Shown one piece after another: positions 26,370 through 32,955 of a stretch of DNA of 36,226 bases (positions are counted from its first letter, which is position 1; every line of letters begins with the position of its first letter). The notes beneath the pieces were generated by a model. That model worked only from the letters and a program-made list of their open reading frames with translations, was not told where the DNA came from and searched no databases. Made by a program: the position numbers and the translations under genes. The stretch lies in contig JAKLHK010000031.1 of NCBI GenBank assembly GCA_022710185.1, forward strand, positions 1 through 36,226. Direction: 5' to 3'. Source of the DNA: Bacteroidota bacterium (GTDB lineage Bacteria; Bacteroidota; Bacteroidia; Bacteroidales; JAGNHN01).

Positions 26370-27275
26370 ATGGAAAGAATGAGCGGGATGACGCGAATCG
26401 GCGTCATCTATGATGGAAACTATCTGTATCACGTAAGCAACTATTACAACTACAACCACACCCGGAAAAGCAGGATCAACATTAGTGGGTTGCATGCCTT
26501 CATCCGCCATAAGGTGGCTGAATTGGAGGACAACCGTATCGGACTGTGCCAGATCGTGGATGCCCATTACTTCAGGACCCGCCTCAACGCCCGGGAGGCC
26601 AGTCAGAAGGGCAACCTCCTGTATTACGACCGGGTGTTCGACGACATCCTGATGTCGGAAGGCGTAACCACCCACTACATCCCGCTGCGCACCGTGCAGG
26701 GGCAGATGGAGGAGAAGGGCATTGAGCTCTGGCTGGCCCTGGAAGCCTTTGAGCTGTCGTTGTACAAGGAATTCGACGTGCTGGTACTCATCGCCGGGGA
26801 CGAGGACTACGTGGCCCTGGCCCGTAAGGTCAACACCCTGGGCACCCGGGTCATGCTGCTGTCGTGGGACTTCAAGTACACCGACAATTCCGGCAACGAG
26901 CGCATGATCCGCACCTCACCCGATCTTCTGGACGTAGTGGCCTATCCTATCGAGATGAATGAGATCATCGACGATCCGGACAGCCGCAAGGACGCGGTGG
27001 TGAACAACCTCTTCGTGGCCCACAAGCATGTAGCCTCGCGCTTGCCCCGCTTCGTGGAGGACGACGGGGAGGGCTATACCACCAGCGAGGTCCTCAGCAT
27101 CAAGGAAGGATATGGCTTCATTCATTTCCCTCCCGACAACCTCTTCTTTCACTTCTCCAATCTCCACGGCATCGATTTCAACGACCTGCGTCCCGGGGAC
27201 CCGGTGCGTTTCCGCATCGTGCTGAACGAGCAGGGCCGGGAAGTGGCTACGGATGTGGAGTTTATCGAGGAGTAG
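26370..27275 (+). CDS. NYN-domain (PIN-like) nuclease with C-terminal cold-shock domain
   Basis: This 301-aa protein has an N-terminal NYN/LabA-type PIN-like domain (about 8-200). It shows the metal-site aspartates in VIYDGNYLYH and IAGDEDYVALA and an RTSPDLLDV segment. The C-terminal about 65 residues (SEVLSIKEGYGFIHF..NLFFHFSNL..GDPVRFRI) form a cold-shock-like OB fold with RNA-binding aromatic residues. Together this suggests an RNA-directed nuclease that uses the cold-shock domain to bind single-stranded RNA; the target is unknown. The start could also be an internal ATG at 26379 or 26388. It diverges from purE, and a TACATTCG box lies about 35 bases upstream. Confidence 0.88.
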   Translation: MERMSGMTRIGVIYDGNYLYHVSNYYNYNHTRKSRINISGLHAFIRHKVAELEDNRIGLCQIVDAHYFRTRLNAREASQKGNLLYYDRVFDDILMSEGVTTHYIPLRTVQGQMEEKGIELWLALEAFELSLYKEFDVLVLIAGDEDYVALARKVNTLGTRVMLLSWDFKYTDNSGNERMIRTSPDLLDVVAYPIEMNEIIDDPDSRKDAVVNNLFVAHKHVASRLPRFVEDDGEGYTTSEVLSIKEGYGFIHFPPDNLFFHFSNLHGIDFNDLRPGDPVRFRIVLNEQGREVATDVEFIEE

Positions 27276-27306
27276 GGATGGAGGGAGGAGGACATAGTGG
27301 ACATAG

Positions 27307-27420
27307 AGTACTTAGAGTACTTAGAGTACTTAAAGTACTTAGAGTGCCTGAAGTGAACTAAGTGACTATAGTTGATAAAGTTAGGAGTGCTTGGAGTTAA
27401 GAGTACCTGGAGTATCAGGT
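27307..27420. repeat. Decaying 9-bp tandem repeat (TACTTAGAG)n
   Basis: Four well-kept 9-bp units (TACTTAGAG, one TACTTAAAG) start the array, followed by progressively altered units of 7-9 bases such as TGCCTGAAG and TACCTGGAG. The loss of similarity in one direction suggests an old array. Confidence 0.75.
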
Positions 27421-27481
27421 CTTTGAATGCCGCTGTTCCCGAATGACTCGCCTTCGGCCCGCCAAAAACCAGTCTCACGAA

Positions 27482-27509
27482 CCTTGTCCCTTGTCCCTTG
27501 CGCTTTGTC
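27482..27509. repeat. 7-bp repeat (CCTTGTC)n
   Basis: There are four consecutive 7-base units: CCTTGTC, CCTTGTC, CCTTGCG and CTTTGTC. It is a further unrelated sequence with the 7-bp period seen elsewhere in the window. Confidence 0.7.
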
Positions 27510-27531
27510 CCCCTCCATCGTAATCCCTCGC

Positions 27532-27551
27532 TCCCTGAGCTAGTCGAAGGG
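27532..27551. repeat. CCCTGAGC..GTCGAAGGG-type dispersed element
   Basis: TCCCTGAGCTAGTCGAAGGG resembles the widely dispersed extragenic element with a CCCTGAGC...GTCGAAGGG core that I recall from many bacterial genomes. CCCT and AGGG form a short outer stem. There is a single copy in this window, so repetition has to be checked genome-wide. Confidence 0.4.
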
Positions 27552-27693
27552 CCTCAGGTGTTTACCGCAAATTTCTGCTTGCATAACTCAGCGGCTTGCT
27601 GTACCTTGCCCTGTGCCCGGGCGTCGGATGAATTGCTTGTATGTTATGCCTGATGCGATGACGAATTTCAACTAATTAAGTATAGATAGAAAT

Positions 27694-28632
27694 ATGCTAA
27701 TATTTAATGACACAAAATTTATTAAGTCACCGTTCGACAGTGAAGCGGAATTGGAGCAAGTTATCATTGACAATTACGAGTATCTTTTCGGCCCGACTTC
27801 AATTTATCTTCCAAAGGCTAAGATTAAGACGGCTGACGGAGTTGGCACAATTCCTGACGGTTTTGCCATAGATATCGGACAAAGAAAATGGTATTTAGTG
27901 GAAGCTGAACTAATGCATCACAGCGTTTGGAACCATATTGCTCCGCAGGTTACGAAGCAAATTCTAGCGTCTCAACAGACTATTACCAAAAGGACTTTGG
28001 TTGACCTTGCCGTAGAGCAATACCAAGCCGATACGTATACAAAAGCGAAATTCGAAGACCTTAACATCGCTGCAATTAACGTAAGACAAGTTGTTGGCGA
28101 CATTATTGAAATGGATCCAATAATTGGAGTGCCGATTGACGGTGTGACAAATGACCTCCGTGACTGGGCAAGGACCTTAAAATACAAAGTGAAACTTTGG
28201 GTTGTAAGCAAGTTTGTTGAATTCAACAAGCCAGCAAATATTGTATTTGAATTTCCAGAGGAATTCAAACCTGAGCTCGACACAGAAGAGGAGAGTAAGC
28301 CACAAAGAGCGAATACAGAGATCGCACAATATGATGTTGAGTTAACGGACCTTGTAAATGCAAGTCTGTTGACCGTTGGTGAAAAGTTAACCATGATTTA
28401 TAAACCTAGAAACGGACAGCAAAAAAGATACGAAGCAACTGTTTTGGAAGATGGTTCATTAGAACTACTTAGACAGCAATTCAGCAGCCCAAGTTATGCA
28501 GCTCTTGCAGGCATTCAAGATGCAGGCAGTGACAGAAAAACGGTCAATGGATGGACATCCTGGAAGAATAATAGAAATAAAACTCTAGCTGACTTGAGGG
28601 AGCAATTACTAAACACCCCAGAAACATCATGA
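27694..28632 (+). CDS. PD-(D/E)XK-like nuclease with RAMA domain
   Basis: This 312-aa protein is AT-rich, unlike its neighbours. The N-terminal part has a possible PD-(D/E)XK core: an initial acidic helix (SEAELEQVI), then TIPDGFAID (D55/D60), then WYLVEAEL, where E70 and E72 resemble the E-x-E arrangement of BamHI and the usual lysine is absent. The C-terminal about 90 residues (from about 215) match the RAMA domain: LVNASLLTVGEKL, then YEATVLEDGSLEL, SSPSYAAL and NGWTSWK. RAMA domains are predicted readers of modified DNA in restriction-type defence systems. No methyltransferase or partner gene is adjacent. A role in restricting modified or foreign DNA is inferred. Confidence 0.7.
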   Translation: MLIFNDTKFIKSPFDSEAELEQVIIDNYEYLFGPTSIYLPKAKIKTADGVGTIPDGFAIDIGQRKWYLVEAELMHHSVWNHIAPQVTKQILASQQTITKRTLVDLAVEQYQADTYTKAKFEDLNIAAINVRQVVGDIIEMDPIIGVPIDGVTNDLRDWARTLKYKVKLWVVSKFVEFNKPANIVFEFPEEFKPELDTEEESKPQRANTEIAQYDVELTDLVNASLLTVGEKLTMIYKPRNGQQKRYEATVLEDGSLELLRQQFSSPSYAALAGIQDAGSDRKTVNGWTSWKNNRNKTLADLREQLLNTPETS

Positions 28633-28826
28633 CAGACAAAGAAGCACGCATGCATAGCATATGTATGATATCCTGCGGGGTGAAAGTAGTAGCTTCAAGT
28701 TTAATTATCTGCTTCTTTTTCACTACGTGATAAAAATGAGATGTGCTTCGAACTCGCCTTCTTCGGGTAACTGCAAATGAGTAAGTACTTTTTGTTCGAA
28801 CAGAAATTCAACTCATAAGCCGAATA

Positions 28827-29366
28827 ATGAAGCTTGAAACAGAAAGATTGTTAATCAGGCCATTAACAATTGCCTATAAAAACGAACTATTGGCATATCG
28901 TCGCGATAAGGAGGCTAATAAGTATCAAGGGTGGATACCTGAAAAGATAGAGGATGTTGAAGAATTTATCGCAAAGATTGCAGACAGGATTGATGTACCG
29001 GATACATGGTTTCAGCTTGTGCTCATTGAAAAAGAAACGAATACAATAGTGGGGGATTTAGGGATTCATTTCATGGATTCCGAAAACAGGCAAACAGAAA
29101 TAGGTTGTACACTGAGTAAGGATTATCAGAACAGGGGTTATGCAACAGAGGCTCTGATGCGCGTGATGGACTATTTATTCAGTGACTTGAATAAGCACAG
29201 AATCATAGCCTCCATTGACCCTGATAACAAAAGCTCTATTCGACTCGTGGAACGGGTTGGATTTCGAAAAGAAGCGCATTTCATTGAGAGTTTGTGGATT
29301 CATGGTAAATGGGTCGATGAGCTGATTTATGCGATGACTGGGAAATACTGGGATAGGTTAAAATAG
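28827..29366 (+). CDS. RimJ/RimL-type GNAT acetyltransferase
   Basis: This 179-aa N-acetyltransferase begins with the family motif LETERLLIRPL. It has the acetyl-CoA loop in SKDYQNRGYATEAL and the late motif SIRLVERVGFRKEAHF. Substrates in this family include ribosomal protein N-termini, amino acids and drugs, and none can be chosen here. It shares the AT-rich composition of the gene before it, from which it is separated by 194 bases without a recognisable feature. It is probably part of the same acquired segment. Confidence 0.9.
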   Translation: MKLETERLLIRPLTIAYKNELLAYRRDKEANKYQGWIPEKIEDVEEFIAKIADRIDVPDTWFQLVLIEKETNTIVGDLGIHFMDSENRQTEIGCTLSKDYQNRGYATEALMRVMDYLFSDLNKHRIIASIDPDNKSSIRLVERVGFRKEAHFIESLWIHGKWVDELIYAMTGKYWDRLK

Positions 29367-29566
29367 CAGGGTATTTACTGCCAATAGTGGAGGATGGGAT
29401 GCGCATTGGAGTTTTGGTAGAGGTCCAAGGCATACTGTTGGTGCGAAAGAATGCCTGCTTTGCTATACCTAAGCGGAGCGGAGGGGGGCCGCCGGGATGA
29501 TCTTATGAATGGCCTGCAGGGCGGGTAAGGATTTTCGGCAGCGGATCAGCATAGCCGCTTTTCGAG

Positions 29567-29574
29567 TATATTTG
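29567..29574 (+). promoter_or_regulatory. -7 promoter box of the hpt operon
   Basis: TATATTTG matches TAnnTTTG exactly and lies 17 bases before the hpt ATG. A -33 element is not obvious. It is the likely promoter of the hpt-adk-obgE run. Confidence 0.5.
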
Positions 29575-29591
29575 ACCGGAAGTAAGCCATC

Positions 29592-30131
29592 ATGGACAAG
29601 ATACTCGTGAACGACCGCTGGTTCCGGCCCTACCTGAGGGCGGAAGAGATCCACCAGGCCGTGGACCGCCTCGCTGCCCGCCTTAGCCAGGAGCTGCGCG
29701 ACAAGGACCCCCTCTTCCTGGTCATCCTCAACGGGGCCTTCATCTTCGCCGCCGACCTGGTGCGCCGGCTCGACTTCCCCTGCCGTATCTCCTTCATACG
29801 CCTTTCGTCATACTCCGGCACCTCCAGCACCCAACAGGTGCGCGACCTCATCGGGCTGCACGAAAGCCTCGAAGGACAGAATATCGTCATCGTGGAGGAC
29901 ATCGTAGATACAGGCCATACGCTGCAGCACCTGCGCCAGCGCCTGGCCGGTCAAAATCCGTCCTCGGTGCGCATCGCCACCCTGCTGTTCAAGCCTCAGG
30001 CCTTTGTGCACGACTTCCCCATCGACTACGCCGCCTTTGAGATCCCTCCGGACTTCATCATCGGCTATGGCCTTGACTATGACGGCCATGGCCGCAACCT
30101 CAGTGACATCTACCAGATCGTGAACGAATAA
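29592..30131 (+). CDS. hpt: Hypoxanthine phosphoribosyltransferase
   Basis: This 179-aa type I phosphoribosyltransferase salvages hypoxanthine or guanine with PRPP to form IMP or GMP. The PRPP-binding motif is VIVEDIVDTGHTL; an upstream LVILNGAFIFAADL and the later FEIPPDFIIGYGLDYDG are typical of HPRT. It is the first gene of the hpt-adk-obgE run, an order I know from other Bacteroidota. It ends 12 bases before adk. Confidence 0.96.
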   Translation: MDKILVNDRWFRPYLRAEEIHQAVDRLAARLSQELRDKDPLFLVILNGAFIFAADLVRRLDFPCRISFIRLSSYSGTSSTQQVRDLIGLHESLEGQNIVIVEDIVDTGHTLQHLRQRLAGQNPSSVRIATLLFKPQAFVHDFPIDYAAFEIPPDFIIGYGLDYDGHGRNLSDIYQIVNE

Positions 30132-30143
30132 CCTCCCACACCC

Positions 30144-30719
30144 ATGTTCCACCTCATCCTCTTTGGCCCTCCCGGCGCCGGCAAAGGCACCCAATCGAAG
30201 AACATCGCAAGAAAATACGGCTACATCCACATCAGCACAGGAGACATACTGCGGGCTGAGATCCGCGCCCAGAGCGAGCTGGGGAAAAGGGTGAGGGCCT
30301 TCATGGACCAGGGGGAACTGGTACCCGACGAGGTGCTCCTCGGGGTGCTGCGCGAAGTGATGGACCGGGAGAAAGACGTGAACGGCTTCGTATGGGACGG
30401 ATTCCCCCGCACCCTGGTGCAGGCCGAAGCCTTCGACCAGGTGCTGGCCGCCCGGGGCGAGAAGGTGAACCTGGTGCTGGCCCTGGAGGTGGAGCTGCAT
30501 GAACTGGTGCGCCGCCTGGTGAACCGTGGCAAGGAAGACCGCCGCGTTGACGATACCGAAGACATTATTTTGCAGCGGCAGCGCATCTACCGCGACATGA
30601 CGCAGCCCCTCATCGCCTTCTACCGCGAACAGGGCAAGTTCGTGTCGGTGAGCGGTATACAACCCATCGAAAAAGTCTTCGACGACATTTGCCGCAACAT
30701 CGACCTCTACACCCAATAA
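30144..30719 (+). CDS. adk: Adenylate kinase
   Basis: This 191-aa kinase catalyses ATP + AMP to 2 ADP. It shows the P-loop FGPPGAGKGTQ, the AMP-site segment HISTGDILR and the GFPRTLVQA motif. The lid is the short form (NRGKEDRRVDDTED) without zinc cysteines, as in Bacteroides-type enzymes. It lies 12 bases after hpt and 18 before obgE, so the three genes are very probably co-transcribed. Confidence 0.97.
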   Translation: MFHLILFGPPGAGKGTQSKNIARKYGYIHISTGDILRAEIRAQSELGKRVRAFMDQGELVPDEVLLGVLREVMDREKDVNGFVWDGFPRTLVQAEAFDQVLAARGEKVNLVLALEVELHELVRRLVNRGKEDRRVDDTEDIILQRQRIYRDMTQPLIAFYREQGKFVSVSGIQPIEKVFDDICRNIDLYTQ

Positions 30720-30737
30720 GCCCCTCATCCCCACGCC

Positions 30738-31733
30738 ATGTCCGGTGACAATTTCGTCGATTATGTGAAGATCCACTGCCAGTCGGGCCGTGGGGGAGCG
30801 GGCAGCGCCCATTTCCTGCGCACCCGCAAGAACCCCCGCGGCGGCCCCGACGGGGGCGACGGAGGACGCGGCGGCCATGTGATCGTTAGGGCAAATGCCC
30901 AGCTCTGGACCCTACTGCACCTAAGGTACACCAAGCATATCCGTGCCGGGGATGGGGAAGGGGGCTCGGGACAGCTGTGCACGGGCGCCTTCGGGCAGGA
31001 CGTGGTGCTGGAAGTGCCCCTGGGTACCGTGGCCCGCGATGCCGAGAGCGGGGAGGTGATCTTCGAGGTGGTGGAAGACGGGGAGGAACGCATCCTGATG
31101 CCCGGTGGACGCGGCGGACTGGGCAACGACCATTTCAAGTCGCCGACCAACCGCGCGCCCCGCTATGCCCAGCCGGGAGAGGAAGGCTTAGAGGGCTGGC
31201 GCATCCTGGAACTCAAACTCCTGGCCGACGTGGGGCTGGTGGGCTTCCCCAATGCCGGGAAATCCACCCTCCTGGCCGCCATCACCGCCGCCACACCCCG
31301 CATCGCCGACTATCCCTTCACCACCCTGCGCCCCAACCTGGGCCTGGTGCCTTACCGTGACGGCCGTTCCTTCGTTATGGCCGACATCCCGGGCATCATC
31401 GAAGGGGCCCACGAGGGCCGCGGCCTGGGACTGAGGTTCCTGAGGCATATCGAACGCAACGCCCTGCTGCTCTTTATGGTGCCAGTGGATGCCGACGACA
31501 TTGCCAAAGCTTATAAGGTACTGGTAGGCGAACTGAAGCAATACAACCCTGAGCTCCTCGACAAGCCCCGGCTGCTGGCCGTCACCAAGGCCGACATCAT
31601 GGATGCGGGCATGCTGGAGGAGCTGAGGCCCAGCCTCCCCAAAGGGGTGCCCTCCCTCTTCATCTCCTCGGTGAGCGGAATGAACCTGGACCGCCTGAAA
31701 GACCGCATATGGACCATGCTCAACGGGGAATAG
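30738..31733 (+). CDS. obgE: Obg-family GTPase
   Basis: This 331-aa ribosome-associated GTPase acts in late 50S assembly and growth control. It has the glycine-rich Obg fold (about 1-160, [12 protein letters not shown] and GGRGGLGN). The G domain follows, with G1 [10 protein letters not shown]2 YPFTTL, G3 DIPGII, G4 TKAD and G5 ISSVSG. The optional C-terminal OCT domain of some Obg proteins is absent, which is common in this phylum. Confidence 0.97.
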   Translation: MSGDNFVDYVKIHCQSGRGGAGSAHFLRTRKNPRGGPDGGDGGRGGHVIVRANAQLWTLLHLRYTKHIRAGDGEGGSGQLCTGAFGQDVVLEVPLGTVARDAESGEVIFEVVEDGEERILMPGGRGGLGNDHFKSPTNRAPRYAQPGEEGLEGWRILELKLLADVGLVGFPNAGKSTLLAAITAATPRIADYPFTTLRPNLGLVPYRDGRSFVMADIPGIIEGAHEGRGLGLRFLRHIERNALLLFMVPVDADDIAKAYKVLVGELKQYNPELLDKPRLLAVTKADIMDAGMLEELRPSLPKGVPSLFISSVSGMNLDRLKDRIWTMLNGE

Positions 31734-31782
31734 TGCCCCATTCTTCCACAGGACGGGGAAGAACGGATCAGCCGGCTTCACC

Positions 31783-32358
31783 ATGGAGTTGAACTGGCCG
31801 GAATGGGATGCCCGGGCATTGCTCTGGGTGAACGGTCACCATGCCCCCTGGCTCGACCAGGTGATGGTGTTCGCCACCGGGCGGGTGGAATGGGTGCCCC
31901 TCTACCTTATCCTGATTTACTTGCTATACCGGCGCATGGGATGGAGGATGTGGCTGGCCCTGGTATTCGTCGCCCTGCTGGTCACCCTCACCGACCAGCT
32001 CAGTGTGCGGGCCTTCAAGGAGGTGTTCCTCCGGCCCCGGCCCTGTCACGAACCCGCCCTGGAGGGCCTGGTGCGCATCCTCAACGGGAAATGCGGCGGC
32101 ACTTATGGCTTTGTCTCCTCGCATGCCGCGAACACCTTTGGTATGGCTACCTTCCTGAGCCTGGTCTTTCGCAGGCCCTGGCTGGGTGCGGGACTCTTCT
32201 TCTGGGCGGTCCTGGTGAGTTACAGCAGGGCCTACCTGGGGGTGCACTATCCCCTGGATCTGCTCTGCGGCGGCCTGATGGGCGCCGGGATGGGCGCTGC
32301 GCTATGGATAATCTATCTCAGGACGGACAGGGCGGTGAATGGCAGTTTGAGTGTGTAA
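31783..32358 (+). CDS. PAP2-family membrane phosphatase
   Basis: This 191-aa integral membrane protein has about five hydrophobic helices. The phosphatase signature is present in three parts: KEVFLRPRP, SSHAANTFG (in place of the usual PSGH) and SRAYLGVHYPLD. Likely substrates are undecaprenyl diphosphate or phosphatidic-acid-type lipids at the membrane surface, but none can be decided. It follows obgE by 49 bases and may be at the end of the same operon. Hairpin element copy 3 begins 11 bases after its stop. Confidence 0.92.
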   Translation: MELNWPEWDARALLWVNGHHAPWLDQVMVFATGRVEWVPLYLILIYLLYRRMGWRMWLALVFVALLVTLTDQLSVRAFKEVFLRPRPCHEPALEGLVRILNGKCGGTYGFVSSHAANTFGMATFLSLVFRRPWLGAGLFFWAVLVSYSRAYLGVHYPLDLLCGGLMGAGMGAALWIIYLRTDRAVNGSLSV

Positions 32359-32369
32359 GTGTGGGGTGT

Positions 32370-32420
32370 GAGTGCGGAGTGCGAGGGAGACCAACGCTCC
32401 TCGCACTCGCACCCGCACCC
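32370..32420. repeat. Dispersed GAGTGCG hairpin element, copy 3
   Basis: The GAGTGCG-GAGTGCG-AGG front is the same as in copies 1 and 2, while the middle differs. AGTGCGAGG (32378-32386) pairs perfectly with CCTCGCACT (32399-32407). It lies between the convergent PAP2 and PNPOx-like genes. Confidence 0.75.
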
Positions 32421-32439
32421 GATGGGTTGATTCCTTGCC

Positions 32440-32910
32440 TTACGGCCGGAAGCCGAAGCTGCGGCCGTCGATGCGGGTGATGCGGACGCGGAACACGGTG
32501 ACGTTGCGCACGGCGGGGGCGTTGTAGTTGAAGTCGTCGCGACCGGTATACTGCCTCATGATGAGGTTGAGCCCGTAGATCTTGTCCTCATCCCCTTCGA
32601 TGAATTCCACCTTACCATACATCAGCAGGCTGCGGTACCTCATGCCGTAGCTGCAGGCCACCGGCTCGTGGCGGTGGTAGAGCTCGTGGTCGGTGCTGAA
32701 GGACACGCAGACCTCCGGTCGCTGGCGCAGTATGCCGATCTTGCGGCCTTCGGGGGCGGAGTGCAGGTAGAGGAACTCCCCGTCGTAGCCGAAATTGAAC
32801 GGAAGGACGTAGGGGAGCCCGTCCAGGTCGACCATGCCGAGGGTGCACACCTGGCAGCGGCCGATGATGGCGCGGATCTCCTGGGTATCGGTGATGGATT
32901 GGGCTTGCAT
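32440..32910 (-). CDS. PNPOx-like flavin-binding protein
   Basis: This 156-aa protein is of the pyridoxamine-5'-phosphate-oxidase-like split-barrel fold, in the group that includes the nitroimidazole reductase NimA. Typical features are VCTLGMVDLDGLPYVLPFNFGYDG, FLYLHSAPEGRK and VCVSFSTD. It probably binds FMN or a related flavin; the natural reaction is unknown. It stands alone, 45 bases from the next minus-strand gene upstream. Confidence 0.9.
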   Translation of the reverse strand: MQAQSITDTQEIRAIIGRCQVCTLGMVDLDGLPYVLPFNFGYDGEFLYLHSAPEGRKIGILRQRPEVCVSFSTDHELYHRHEPVACSYGMRYRSLLMYGKVEFIEGDEDKIYGLNLIMRQYTGRDDFNYNAPAVRNVTVFRVRITRIDGRSFGFRP

Positions 32911-32955
32911 GGGGTAATCTTATGGGCCAAAGATAGTAAAAGGGAAGGCCCGGCC

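Larger units (their letters stand above)
27276..27693. other. Repeat-rich intergenic region at the island edge
   Basis: I see no gene here. The region holds, in order, a decaying 9-bp tandem repeat (27307-27420), four 7-bp CCTTGTC-type units (27482-27509), a TCCCTGAGCTAGTCGAAGGG element (27532-27551) and an AT-rich leader to the next gene. Base composition falls sharply from about 27650 on. Confidence 0.6.

Noticed and set aside
29469..29654. 61-codon minus-strand frame before hpt
   Set aside because: It overlaps the hpt promoter and start, has no domain and is probably chance.
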